This document shows, piece after piece, positions 42,758 to 51,294 of a stretch of DNA of 64,000 nucleotides (positions are counted from its first letter, which is position 1; each line of letters starts with the position of its first letter). This stretch comes from Gp6-AA40 sp036407095. GTDB taxonomy: Bacteria > Acidobacteriota > Vicinamibacteria > Vicinamibacterales > UBA2999. The notes under the pieces were generated by a model, which made no database searches, had not been told where the DNA came from, and saw only the letters and a list, made by a program, of their open reading frames with translations. The translations under genes were made by a program, and so were the position numbers. The stretch is taken from NCBI GenBank assembly GCA_036407095.1, contig DASWZV010000099.1:1-64000 (forward strand), in the 5' to 3' direction.

Positions 42758-43813
42758 GTGTCCCTCTTTGCCCTGAAGCAGGCAGCCGCGCGCGTCATCG
42801 GGCGAAGCTATCCCCTCGATCACTTGGTGGGCCGTCCGGGCGGTCGCTACGTGATGGCCTACCATCGCGTCATTCCGGCGGCCGCCGCCACAGCCGACCA
42901 TGTGCACAGCGCGATGTGGATCGCGCCGGACACGCTCGCCGGCCAGATTCGGTGGATGCAGAGCGTCGGCGACATCGTCGATCTTGCGACGCTCGTGAAC
43001 GCCGACGCTCCGGCCACGCGCGCGTTGTTTGCATTGACCTTCGACGACGGCTGGCTCGACACCTATACGGTGGCCTTCCCGATCCTGCGTGAGGCGCAGG
43101 TCGCCGCGACGGTGTTCGTCGTCAGCGATGCGCTCGAGCACGATCGTCTGTTCTGGACCGAAGATGTCGTGACCAAGACGCATCAGATCGCGAGCCGTGG
43201 GGGCGCCAACCGCGTCCTCGCCGCTCTTGCGGACGCGTGGCCGGCATCGCATCCCAAGCCGACTGTTTCACTGCCCGCCGCGCTCTGCGAGCATTGGGTC
43301 GAGGTCATGAAGCGCGTGCCGGAAGACGAACGTCGAGTGCGCATTAGCGCGTATCTACGCTTCATCGGCGCCAGACGCGAGCCGCTCAGCGGGTACGTCA
43401 TGACCTGGGATCAGGCGCGCGAGATGTCGCGACACGGGATCACCTTCGGATCACACACGCATACGCACGCGATCCTGGAGGGGCTGGACGAGGCGTCGAT
43501 GACGAGAGAGCTGACCGTGTCGCGGTCGGCGATCGCGAACGAACTGCAACGCGAAGTCGATCTGTTCTGCTATCCGAACGCGCGATACACAGGGGCCGAG
43601 GGACCTGTGCTCGCTCGCTGCGGATACAAGTTCGGCTTCATCATCGATGGCCGGCAGGTTCGCGCACCGATCGATCCGTACTACGTGCCGCGGTTTCTCA
43701 TGAGCGAAGCGATCGTGCGGAACCGTGACTTCGTCCGACTGCACCTGCTCGAAGCCCCGCTCTACGCCGGCCGCCCTCATCGTCGTCGATCGCATGGAGC
43801 GGGTGTGTCGTGA
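42758..43813 (+). CDS. Polysaccharide deacetylase (NodB homology)
   Basis: 351 residues from GTG. The carbohydrate esterase 4 fold is marked by ALTFDDGWLDTYTVAFPIL (catalytic and metal Asp in TFDDG), FGSHTHTHAILEGL (metal His pair in H-x3-H) and LFCYPNARYTG. No signal peptide, so likely cytoplasmic. It removes N-acetyl groups from surface sugars. The stop overlaps the glycosyltransferase start (GTGA), so the two form a small surface-polysaccharide operon. Confidence 0.88.
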   Translation: MSLFALKQAAARVIGRSYPLDHLVGRPGGRYVMAYHRVIPAAAATADHVHSAMWIAPDTLAGQIRWMQSVGDIVDLATLVNADAPATRALFALTFDDGWLDTYTVAFPILREAQVAATVFVVSDALEHDRLFWTEDVVTKTHQIASRGGANRVLAALADAWPASHPKPTVSLPAALCEHWVEVMKRVPEDERRVRISAYLRFIGARREPLSGYVMTWDQAREMSRHGITFGSHTHTHAILEGLDEASMTRELTVSRSAIANELQREVDLFCYPNARYTGAEGPVLARCGYKFGFIIDGRQVRAPIDPYYVPRFLMSEAIVRNRDFVRLHLLEAPLYAGRPHRRRSHGAGVS

Positions 43814-44928
43814 AGCTCGTTGGGGTGATCGATGGCGATCCGTTCAATCCGCACTTGTGGTCCGGATCGAGCCGATACCTGTTCGAGGCATTGCAGCGGC
43901 GCGACGCGCTGCGAGCCGCGATTCCCGCCGAAGCCGGTGCCGTCGAGCGCGCGCTCTACAAGGTGCTCAGCGTTCAGCCTGACCTGGCACGCTGGCGTTT
44001 CAAGTACCACCTGAGCCTGGGCCACTACCGCGCGATGACGCGTCAGGCGAAGCGAGCGCTTGGCTGCATTCCGGCCAACGACTACGACGCGATCCTGCAG
44101 GTCGGCGCCTGGTACGATTTGACCCGAGGCGGGAAGCCGGTCGTCTCCTATCACGACGGCAACCTGGCGGTGCTCCTCAAGAGCCCCTACGGACACCCCT
44201 CCATCGGCGCGCGCCACATCGACGCAACGCTGAAATACGAACGCGAGTTGTACGGTCGAATCGATCTCGTGTTCCCGATGAGCCGATGGCTTGCCGACTC
44301 GTTCGTGGAGGACAACGGGGTCAGTCGTCGAAAGGTCTTTCCAGTAGGCGCAGGCGTCAACCTGCCTCACATTCGAGGAACGAAGGGGAAGGACTACAGC
44401 GTGCCGCGGATCCTGTTCGTCGGGCTCGATTTCGAACGAAAGGGAGGCGCGTATCTACTCGATGCGTTCAGGATCGTTCGAGCCGAGATTCCGGATGCGG
44501 AGTTGACGATCATCGGACACAGGTTGGAGGAGGTCCCGCCTGGGGTGCGCAGCGTGGGACCGCTGTCGAAGACGAACCCCGCCGACCTGGAACGTCTCCT
44601 CGATGAGTACACGCGCGCCTCGCTCTTCGTGATGCCGTCGCTGTACGAACCGTTCGGCATCGTCTTCGCGGAAGCGATGGCGCATCGATGCCCGTGCATT
44701 GGAACCAATATCTGTGCGATGCCGGAGATCATCGAGCATGGACGCACGGGTTTTCTCGTGCCGCCGCGTGACAGCGCCGCGCTCGCCCGACAGATGATCG
44801 CGCTGCTGAAAGAACCGGCGATGGCACGCGAGTTTGGCGAACGCGGACATCAGAAGTATCGGACCGATCTCACCTGGGATGCCGTGACCGGCAAGATCTG
44901 CGACACAATCACGCGAGAGTTGGGTTAG
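43810..44928 (+). CDS. GT4-family glycosyltransferase
   Basis: 372 residues, soluble. The GT-B fold C-domain has PRILFVGLDFERKGGAYLLDAF, then the GT4 donor motif YEPFGIVFAEAMAHRCPCI (E-x7-E), GTNICAMPEIIEHGRTGFLVPP. It transfers a sugar from a nucleotide donor with retention, for lipopolysaccharide, capsule or teichoic-type glycans; the acceptor is unknown. It overlaps the deacetylase by four bases. Confidence 0.9.
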   Translation: MKLVGVIDGDPFNPHLWSGSSRYLFEALQRRDALRAAIPAEAGAVERALYKVLSVQPDLARWRFKYHLSLGHYRAMTRQAKRALGCIPANDYDAILQVGAWYDLTRGGKPVVSYHDGNLAVLLKSPYGHPSIGARHIDATLKYERELYGRIDLVFPMSRWLADSFVEDNGVSRRKVFPVGAGVNLPHIRGTKGKDYSVPRILFVGLDFERKGGAYLLDAFRIVRAEIPDAELTIIGHRLEEVPPGVRSVGPLSKTNPADLERLLDEYTRASLFVMPSLYEPFGIVFAEAMAHRCPCIGTNICAMPEIIEHGRTGFLVPPRDSAALARQMIALLKEPAMAREFGERGHQKYRTDLTWDAVTGKICDTITRELG

Positions 44929-44931
44929 GAG

Positions 44932-44968
44932 GTGGTCCCTGGTCCTTAGGGCTTGGTGCTTGGTCCGC
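44932..44968. repeat. TTGGTCC heptamer run
   Basis: Five tandem 7-bp units, GGTCCCT, GGTCCTT, AGGGCTT, GGTGCTT and GGTCCGC, follow the glycosyltransferase stop. They are in the opposite orientation to the GGACCAA run at 47714-47774. Confidence 0.75.
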
Positions 44969-45018
44969 CCTCGCGGCGCAACACTTATGGATCCTTCCTC
45001 GCGTCCAAGTCGATCTGG

Positions 45019-46074
45019 CTATCTCACGATTGCGATCGTCAGGCCGGTGACGTCGGCGTTCTCGACAACGACCCGGTGTACGCGACTCGCTTCCAATCGG
45101 CTCGCCAGCATCGCATCAACCAGATAAGTGCCGGCGGGGACGTTGCCGATCAGGAAGGTCCCGTCCGGCCGTGCGGTGGTGACAAGCGGGGCACCGGGCA
45201 CAGTTTGCGGGTCGACTGGCACGAGCTCCACCCTGGCCCCCGGCGCCAGGCGCCCATCGGGATCCAGCACCACACCGGATACCCGCCGACGCGGACCTGT
45301 CGCGCGTTGCGGAGCTGGCGCGCGTTGCGGAGAGGCGGCCACGGCGTCCCCGGCACGCGAGGGTCGGATGATTGCGAGCATCCGCCAGTCCGGCGCCGAC
45401 GTTGTGACGCCACGCGTCACGACTAGGGGCGCCGCCTGCGCCTGGTCGGCCACACCGGGGTAGTAACTCTGGACGACCACAACGGGGATTGCGACAGCCC
45501 CGGTGGCAGTCGGCAAAGGTCTCGGCCGCCCGACGAGGTAGTACTCACCAGGAGGCAGGCCTGACAGCCGGAATTCCCCCAGATCATTGGTCTGCGCATT
45601 CCCGGTGCTCGGCAACGGGCCAGCAGCGCGATCGCCTGACGGGATTCGCGGCACGGCAGTGACGAACACCTCGCTGACGGGGCTGCCCTTCGCGTCGACC
45701 ATGCGGCCGGCGATCGCGCCGCCGCGATCCACCTGGATGACGCCCTCGACGACACTCGCCGCCCTGATTTCGACCTCAGGCGCCTGCCCGTTTGCCCCGA
45801 CGACGAAGAAGCCCGACTTCTGCACCTGAACGCGCCATCGTCCTTCAGGGACACCGACGAAGACGAATAAACCTTCCGTATTCGTCTGGGCCGATCGCGG
45901 AGGAGGCGGTACGCCAGCCGGCCGAGCGATCAGCGACACGAGTGCGCCAGCGACGGGTTCGCCTGTCATGATGTCGACGACGACACCGACGAAGCCGCCC
46001 GTTGACGACTGGGCGAGGGCCGGGTGCTGCGCCGCCAGGACGAGGATGATGGCGAGACGGACCCAACGAGCCAT
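45019..46074 (-). CDS. Secreted carboxypeptidase-regulatory-like domain protein
   Basis: 351 residues with a signal peptide (LAIILVLAAQHPALAQ). It contains three transthyretin-like (carboxypeptidase regulatory) beta-sandwich units: GGFVGVVVDIMTGEPVAGALVSLIAR, then GGAIAGRMVDAKGSPVSEVFV with NDLGEFRLSGLPPGEYYLV, and RRRVSGVVLDPDGRLAPGARVEL with RPDGTFLIGNVPAGTYLV. These folds bind sugars or proteins in envelope proteins. No catalytic domain is present. It is paralogous to the next gene upstream, with a four-base gap. Such proteins are plentiful in Acidobacteriota. Confidence 0.85.
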   Translation of the reverse strand: MARWVRLAIILVLAAQHPALAQSSTGGFVGVVVDIMTGEPVAGALVSLIARPAGVPPPPRSAQTNTEGLFVFVGVPEGRWRVQVQKSGFFVVGANGQAPEVEIRAASVVEGVIQVDRGGAIAGRMVDAKGSPVSEVFVTAVPRIPSGDRAAGPLPSTGNAQTNDLGEFRLSGLPPGEYYLVGRPRPLPTATGAVAIPVVVVQSYYPGVADQAQAAPLVVTRGVTTSAPDWRMLAIIRPSRAGDAVAASPQRAPAPQRATGPRRRVSGVVLDPDGRLAPGARVELVPVDPQTVPGAPLVTTARPDGTFLIGNVPAGTYLVDAMLASRLEASRVHRVVVENADVTGLTIAIVR

Positions 46075-46078
46075 GGTT

Positions 46079-47119
46079 CTAGGGCTGTCCCGCCGTCACA
46101 CGGACACCGGTGACATCACCGCCCTGCACCAAAATCTCCACGGGCGCGCCATGGAACCACGCCGAGGTCGAGGAACCAGTCCCGGAACGCGTCACCACCA
46201 GCACGTCCGCCTGGACGCGATACGTCCCTTCGGGGACATTGACGATACGGAACGTGCCATTGGCCTCAGCGGTCCCGTCGAAAATTGTTGTGATTGTGCC
46301 GGCTCGACCGTGCGAAAGCAGTATCCGTGCGCCAGCCGCGGGACGCCCGCGGGCGTCGACGGCGACGCCCAGCACGTGATACGCCGCCGCGGAGCGCATC
46401 TGAAAGTCGATGGACTGCGTAGTCGCCCCGAGCGTGACGACAACAGGGCTGGCGGCCGTGATGCCCGCGGCGCCCGGATAGTACGTCTCCACAAACATGG
46501 TCTTGCTCGGCAGCGGGGCCTCAGTAAACGGCGGGACTCGCAGTCGGGCGACCACGTAGTAGTCGCCCGGCGGCAGTCCGGCCAACCGGAATTCGCCCAG
46601 ATCGTTTGTCCGTTCGGTAGCCCGCTCCATGGACATGATGGTTCCGTCCGGGCGCTGCACGGGCTGGAGCGCCGTGACCCACAGATCCCCCACCGGCAAC
46701 CCGCGCGAGTCGAGCACACGGCCGGTAACCGCACCGCCCCGTTCCAGCAGGATCGTCACCGTCGTTGCCGCGCCTTCGACGACCTCGATGACAGGAGGCT
46801 GCCCGGCGGTACCGTAGTAGTACCCCCTCTTCTGCACGTGAACGCGCCAGCTGCCCGGCGGCAGATCGCCAAAGGTGAACACGCCGTCGGCGTCGGTCTG
46901 GATCTCCGGCAGGAGGCGCGGCAGGCTGACCCGCGCCGCGAACGCCAGACTCGCACGGACACCAGCGATCGGTTCGCCTGTACTGGCATCCAGCACACGC
47001 CCGGTGACGCGGGCTGATGATGATGTCTGGGTGGCCGCCGTCGAAGCATCACGCCGGACATGACGCTCCAGGCAACCGGCGAGGGGAAGAATCAGGACGA
47101 GAGCAAGCAGTCTGACCAC
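46079..47119 (-). CDS. Carboxypeptidase-regulatory-like lipoprotein
   Basis: 346 residues. The lipobox LILPLAGC|LERH at about residue 16 marks a lipoprotein. It has the same triple layout as its neighbour: SARVTGRVLDASTGEPIAGVRASL with TDADGVFTFGDLPPGSWRVHV, GGAVTGRVLDSRGLPVGDLWV with NDLGEFRLAGLPPGDYYVV, then VLGVAVDARGRPAAGARILL with ANGTFRIVNVPEGTYRV. The two are tandem duplicates, 46079 first on the minus-strand transcript. Exact function is unknown; likely a surface binding or structural protein. Confidence 0.85.
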   Translation of the reverse strand: MVRLLALVLILPLAGCLERHVRRDASTAATQTSSSARVTGRVLDASTGEPIAGVRASLAFAARVSLPRLLPEIQTDADGVFTFGDLPPGSWRVHVQKRGYYYGTAGQPPVIEVVEGAATTVTILLERGGAVTGRVLDSRGLPVGDLWVTALQPVQRPDGTIMSMERATERTNDLGEFRLAGLPPGDYYVVARLRVPPFTEAPLPSKTMFVETYYPGAAGITAASPVVVTLGATTQSIDFQMRSAAAYHVLGVAVDARGRPAAGARILLSHGRAGTITTIFDGTAEANGTFRIVNVPEGTYRVQADVLVVTRSGTGSSTSAWFHGAPVEILVQGGDVTGVRVTAGQP

Positions 47120-47199
47120 GCGGTGTCCTGGGCAGATTCTGCCACAGCTTGCCCGCTGCGCGTCGCGCGCTCAGGCGACGCGCAGCCGGTCGCGATCCG

Positions 47200-47470
47200 A
47201 GCACGGATCGCTCCACGACGATGCGCTTGACGGTCACGCTCGGCGCGTTGCGGCGGCCGACGCTCTTCATCCGGATGAAGCCGGCGGCTTCGGGCTTCGC
47301 GAGCGTCCTCGTGAGGTTCGGCTGTGCCCGCCCGGTCATGGCGACCAGCTCCGCGACGGACTCCGGTCTGCGGTCGCAGATCAGTGCCAGCAGCCATCTG
47401 TTCTCCGGGGTCAGGAGGCGAACGAATTGACGCGGAGGGCGTGCTGCACGGCTCGTCGAGCACAGGACGC
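47200..47470 (-). pseudogene. Fragment of a winged-helix HTH regulator (HVO_A0114-like)
   Basis: Reading the minus strand from about 47470 gives RQFVRLLTPENRWLLALICD, RRPESVAELVAMTGRAQPNL, TRTLAKPEAAGFIRMKSVG and RRNAPSVTVKRIVVE. This is a winged helix with the QPNLTRTL recognition helix, as in MarR-like HVO_A0114-type putative regulators. The N-terminal half is not there, no proper start or ribosome site is seen, and the ending runs on into unrelated low-complexity sequence. I take it as a remnant; partners such as a toxin are not seen. Confidence 0.5.
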
Positions 47471-47711
47471 GCTCATTCTGCGGCGCCCTGAGTAGTCTCC
47501 TACGCCAATAACCGCACGACGGGCGGCGGCGTCTACTTTCATCTACTCTAATCTTAGGGGGAATTGGGGTCGGATCGAATCGTCCTGCAGACCTTCGACC
47601 TGTGTGAGAAACTGCCGCTTCCCCTCAGGAAGGTTTCGGATTCTCTGAACGCCACGAAAAAGCAGCCCCACTTTGTCCTTGGTCCCGGAGGATGTGCGAC
47701 CGATGGCTAAG
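47471..47711. other. Gap without a recognisable gene
   Basis: A short AT-richer patch near 47536-47570 is followed by a reading frame of about 69 codons on the minus strand (GLLFRGVQRIRNLPEGKRQFL) with no known relatives and no ribosome site. I see no supported gene here. Confidence 0.4.
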
Positions 47712-47775
47712 ATGGACCAAGGACCCGGGACCAAGAACGGACCAAGCACCAAGTACTAAGGACCAAGGACCAAGA
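47677..47775. repeat. GGACCAA heptamer run
   Basis: At 47714-47774 the plus strand carries tandem 7-bp units GGACCAA, GGACCCG, GGACCAA, then after a 4-base break GGACCAA, GCACCAA, GTACTAA, GGACCAA, GGACCAA. A short opposite arm CCTTGGTCCCGG lies at 47677-47688. It ends just before the GTG start of the quinone oxidoreductase. Confidence 0.8.
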
Positions 47776-47786
47776 AAGGATTCTGT

Positions 47787-48755
47787 GTGATAGCCGTTCG
47801 TGTGCACGCGTATGGAGGCCCCGAGGTCCTGCGGCGCGAGGAGATTGACGTTCCTCGCCCAGGCCCAGGCGAGGCGCTCGTCAAGATCGCCGCGTCCGGT
47901 GTGAACTATCTCGACGTGCAGCACCGCACCGGCCTGCTGAAGACGCCGATGCCGTTCGTGATCGGCTCCGAAGGGGCCGGTGTCGTGGCCGATGTCGGTC
48001 CGGGCGTCACCGAGGTCAAGGTCAACGACCGTGTCGGGTACGCGATGACGTTGGGCTCGTACGCCGAGTACGCGATCGTGCCCACGTGGAAGCTCGTTCC
48101 CCTGCCGGCATCTGTCGATCTGCAGTTGGGAGCGGCGGTGATGCTGCAGGGACTGACCGCGCATTACCTGACCCACAGCACCTTTCCGCTGAAAGCTGGT
48201 GACACCGCGCTGGTACACGCCGCGGCCGGCGGCGTCGGCCAGGCGGTCACGCAAGCGGCGCGCATCTGCGGTGCGCGCGTGATCGCCACTGTCGGCACCG
48301 ACGCGAAAGCGCGGATCGCGGGCGAGGCCGGCGCTCATGAGATCATCATCTACACGCGCCAGGACTTCGAGGCCGAAGTGAAGCGGCTGACCGGTGGACG
48401 CGGCGTCGACGTCGTGTACGACTCGGTCGGCCGCGACACGTTCGAGAAGAGCCTGAACTGTCTGCGCCCGCGAGGCTGCCTCGCGCTCTTCGGGTTCTCG
48501 AGCGGCCAGGTCACAGGATTCAACCCGGCAACTCTTGGCATCAAGGGCTCGCTGTTCCTGACTCGCCCCGGGTTGAATCAATACATGGCGACGCGCGACG
48601 AGCTGATGTGGCGAGCGACCGATGTGTTCAAGTGGCTTGGCGACGGCTCACTGCGCGTGCGCATCGATCAGGTGATGCCGCTCGCCGAGGCGAAGAAGGC
48701 GCATGAGGACCTCGAAGGAAGACGGACGGCGGGGAAGATGATACTGACGCCGTAA
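47787..48755 (+). CDS. NADPH:quinone oxidoreductase (zinc-independent MDR family)
   Basis: 322 residues, GTG start. N-terminal GroES-like domain (ASGVNYLDVQHRTGLLKTPMPFVIGSEGAGVV) without the zinc Cys cluster, and Rossmann domain ALVHAAAGGVGQAVTQAARICGARVIATVGT with NADPH-type dinucleotide motif AAGGVG. Near-perfect layout of bacterial QorA. It reduces quinones with NADPH, often against electrophile stress. It seems to be a single-gene unit, with heptamer repeats on both sides. Confidence 0.9.
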   Translation: MIAVRVHAYGGPEVLRREEIDVPRPGPGEALVKIAASGVNYLDVQHRTGLLKTPMPFVIGSEGAGVVADVGPGVTEVKVNDRVGYAMTLGSYAEYAIVPTWKLVPLPASVDLQLGAAVMLQGLTAHYLTHSTFPLKAGDTALVHAAAGGVGQAVTQAARICGARVIATVGTDAKARIAGEAGAHEIIIYTRQDFEAEVKRLTGGRGVDVVYDSVGRDTFEKSLNCLRPRGCLALFGFSSGQVTGFNPATLGIKGSLFLTRPGLNQYMATRDELMWRATDVFKWLGDGSLRVRIDQVMPLAEAKKAHEDLEGRRTAGKMILTP

Positions 48756-48810
48756 TGCAGAATGCAGAATGCAGACGGTGCGTAGTGTCCGGCTTCAGCC
48801 GGACCACTAG
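48754..48810. repeat. AATGCAG heptamers and TCCGGCTTCAGCCGGA palindrome
   Basis: Three exact tandem AATGCAG units (48754-48774) overlap the last base of the quinone oxidoreductase stop codon. They are followed by the palindrome TCCGGCTTCAGCCGGA at about 48787-48802, related to that at 1864. The cytochrome stop codon lies immediately after. Confidence 0.65.
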
Positions 48811-50003
48811 CGTCCCGCGACGACGTTGAGGACCAGCTTCAATGCCGGGGAATCGGCGGGGCGCAGAGATGGTGGACCCGCACTCAACGGAAGCAGCGGT
48901 CCTTCATCATCGATCTTTGCGTCGATGCTGATGCTGGTTCCCTTGGGCAGAGCGATCGGCTCGGTGAACCAATAGCGTCGCTCCCAATCCGGGCGAGGAT
49001 GGAACGCGATGAGATCCACGGTAGACCCATCGGGTCGCCTGGCGACCGCCTTCACGCTCGTGCCGGCAGGAACACGAGATTCCGGATAGATTGCCAGCGC
49101 GCGGACGTCGCGATCGAGTGTCCGTGTCAGCCCGACGCCGCTCGCAGGCGTGCCTGCGAACGCACCCGAAAAATCGGTCCGGCCAACCGGCGTCGCACTC
49201 GCGCCGGCGAAGTAGATGCCGACCGTGCTGCGGTCGGTCATCTCTTTACGCTCGTATTCCCACGTCTTCCGATAGAGCACCCGGAGCGTGAGCTCCGCGC
49301 CTGCGGGCAGTTCGAAGCCGAGGCCTTGATCGAGCGGAGCAGGATCATCCCCTGGCAGCCAGAGCGCCAGCACACGTTCCACACCATCCGTACCAGGCGC
49401 GTTCGCCGACTTCACCGACACCGTTGCGGCGCGGACGATCGACGGCGTGCCCGGCTGGAGATCGACGGCGCGTACAAGTCGTCGCTCGCGCAGTCGGGTG
49501 GACAGCGTGAACTCCGCCGTGGCCTCACGTGTCTCGGCGTTCAGGCTGAACGGCGACGGCATCTGCAGCGTGAGATCGGGCGCGCCCAGCCGCCATGCCG
49601 TGTCGATCGCTGTCGGCTTCGGACTCTTATTGTCGTCACCGAGCGGAGTGCCGCCGGTCACCCATGTGAGCAGCACGTTCATTTCCCGCGCCGTGAGCCC
49701 CTCGACGTTGCGGAATCGCCCGGGCGAACTGTCCACGCTCCAGGGCGGCATCGAGCCGGCGAGGAGCTCCGTCTTGATCGACTCTCCCCACGGAACCGTG
49801 TCGGCGTGTGTCATCAGCGACATCGGCGCGACGCCGCCGCTGACGTGACAGCGTCCGCATCGATCGCGGAGCAGCGGGAAGACGTCCTCGTTGTAGGTGT
49901 AGGGCGACGTGATCGGTTTGTGCGCTTCGCTTCGGGTCGTCATCAACACGACGGCCGCTCCGGCCAGCACTGCGGCGACGCCGACGCGCATGCTCGGAGT
50001 CAC
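48807..50003 (-). CDS. Exported monoheme cytochrome with PHM-like region
   Basis: About 398 residues; start is GTG at 50003, two bases after the upstream stop, or ATG at 49991. A signal peptide (VGVAAVLAGAAVVLMTTRSEA) is followed by one c-type heme site (LRDRCGRCHVSGGVAPMSLM) with SMPPW, fitting the cytochromes found with copper-type monooxygenase-like domains. The second half (PDLTLQMPSPFSL, FELPAGAELTLRVLYRKTWEYE, STVGIYFA) resembles peptidylglycine monooxygenase-like folds. The usual His-His copper pair appears as PSIVRAATV, so copper may not bind there. It likely carries electrons or senses redox state in the periplasm. It is coupled to the next gene upstream, a metal-binding protein. Confidence 0.75.
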   Translation of the reverse strand: MTPSMRVGVAAVLAGAAVVLMTTRSEAHKPITSPYTYNEDVFPLLRDRCGRCHVSGGVAPMSLMTHADTVPWGESIKTELLAGSMPPWSVDSSPGRFRNVEGLTAREMNVLLTWVTGGTPLGDDNKSPKPTAIDTAWRLGAPDLTLQMPSPFSLNAETREATAEFTLSTRLRERRLVRAVDLQPGTPSIVRAATVSVKSANAPGTDGVERVLALWLPGDDPAPLDQGLGFELPAGAELTLRVLYRKTWEYERKEMTDRSTVGIYFAGASATPVGRTDFSGAFAGTPASGVGLTRTLDRDVRALAIYPESRVPAGTSVKAVARRPDGSTVDLIAFHPRPDWERRYWFTEPIALPKGTSISIDAKIDDEGPLLPLSAGPPSLRPADSPALKLVLNVVAGR

Positions 50004-50005
50004 GT

Positions 50006-51220
50006 CTACAGTCCTTCGAAGGCGGTCGCGAGATCCGCGACCGCGGCGGCGAACATTCCATAGGCCGCCTCGATCTGCTGACGATTGCCGACATCGCCTG
50101 CCGCATCGAGCAGCCATGCCGTGCGGACGACGGCGGAGATCGCCGGCTCGGCGACATTGCGCTTGGCGTCAGGCAGATGCGCGAGATGAGGCTCGAGCGC
50201 GATCGCCAAATCCTTGGCCTGGAACGCCGGCACCCAGACGGCGCTGAAGTCACCCCGCATGACGAGGTCGCCAACCTGCCGCTGCCGTGTTCTCAGTTGA
50301 TCGACGATGCCGCTCATCGTGTTCGGGATCGGCAAGGGCGTCAGAGCCGGGTCCGCTGCCGATGGTGCGGTGGTGACAGGGGCGGCGCTCGTCACCGCTG
50401 GCTGCGCTGCCGGGGCCGCCACCTGCGTGGCAGGCGCCCGCGGAACGAGCGGTTCCTTCGTCAGCTTCTCGAACGTGAAGTCGAAGCGGTATTCGGGTTG
50501 ATCGTTCGCGAAGCGCACTTTCGCGGTCATCTCGGCGGGAAGCGCCGGCGTGTCGACTCCGGCTTCGAGGTACGGACGATTGCGAACGGCCTTCAGCGGG
50601 AACGCTGAGATGTCTGTCGTCTGTCGCGTCGCCGGATCGAAGTTCTCTTTCGTGACCACACGCGCTTGCACCGCGCGAATCTTCTCCGCCGCGAGCGGCC
50701 GCCCGTAGTCGTCGTACAGGTAGAGACGGAATACGCGTTGAGCGGGGTACGCGCCCTCGAGGTGATGCCAGTTGTCGGGTGCCATGAAGAACTGACCGCC
50801 GTGCTGCGGGTTGTGATTGCCATGCGGCCGAAGCGCACGTTTTCCGATTCTCGGTGATCCGTCGGCGCAGTTGCCGGGCTCGAGATGCTCGAGCTGATCG
50901 TCACGGCACGTCCACGTCAGCGACACCGTCACAGGAATGAGCGTTCGACGACACAAACGGCACGTGCCCGAGGCCGATTCGATCACCGCGGTGTGCACCG
51001 GACACATCCACGCACCGTCGAGCCGCACGGGGACGAGTGCCAGCTTGCAGATCGGGCAGGTTCCCGGCTTCGACTCGAGTACGTCGGGATGGTGAATACA
51101 AGAGTACGAGAGAGCGGGCAACGCGGGGGCCGCGGCTGTGCGCGGGCGCTGGGCCGCGACAATTCCCGTCGACAGAAGGACGAGAAAGAGAGCGGGGAAA
51201 GCGAGGAAGGTTGACCTCAT
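50006..51220 (-). CDS. Exported heavy-metal-binding-domain protein
   Basis: 404 residues from ATG at 51220, with signal peptide (FLAFPALFLVLLSTGIVAAQ). Residues about 35-115 hold two zinc-ribbon-like units of the heavy-metal-binding type: YSCIHHPDVLESKPGTCPICKLALVPV and MCPVHTAVIESASGTCRLCRRTLIPV, each C-x-H...C-x2-C, and a third degenerate one. A beta region follows (HHLEGAYPAQRVFRLYLYDDYG), then a Pro/Ala linker and a four-helix C-terminus of about 95 residues. These domains occur in copper or heavy-metal handling proteins. The next gene on the same strand is the cytochrome; two bases separate them, so they may act together in metal or redox work. Confidence 0.72.
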   Translation of the reverse strand: MRSTFLAFPALFLVLLSTGIVAAQRPRTAAAPALPALSYSCIHHPDVLESKPGTCPICKLALVPVRLDGAWMCPVHTAVIESASGTCRLCRRTLIPVTVSLTWTCRDDQLEHLEPGNCADGSPRIGKRALRPHGNHNPQHGGQFFMAPDNWHHLEGAYPAQRVFRLYLYDDYGRPLAAEKIRAVQARVVTKENFDPATRQTTDISAFPLKAVRNRPYLEAGVDTPALPAEMTAKVRFANDQPEYRFDFTFEKLTKEPLVPRAPATQVAAPAAQPAVTSAAPVTTAPSAADPALTPLPIPNTMSGIVDQLRTRQRQVGDLVMRGDFSAVWVPAFQAKDLAIALEPHLAHLPDAKRNVAEPAISAVVRTAWLLDAAGDVGNRQQIEAAYGMFAAAVADLATAFEGL

Positions 51221-51235
51221 GCCCCTCGCCGTCAT

Positions 51236-51294
51236 TATGACAGGCCCCGACCGGTCCGATAGGACCGGCCCTACGCCGCCCAAAGGGCGGCGCC
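51236..51294. repeat. GC-rich palindromes between operons
   Basis: GACCGGTCCGATAGGACCGG (51248-51267) and CGCCCAAAGGGCG (about 51279-51291) form two short hairpins with CCCTACG between, related to the GGCTTCAGCC-type elements. No T-tract follows. Confidence 0.5.

Noticed and set aside
47543..47752. 69-codon minus-strand frame
   Set aside because: No relatives recognised, no ribosome site, and its start lies in the heptamer run.
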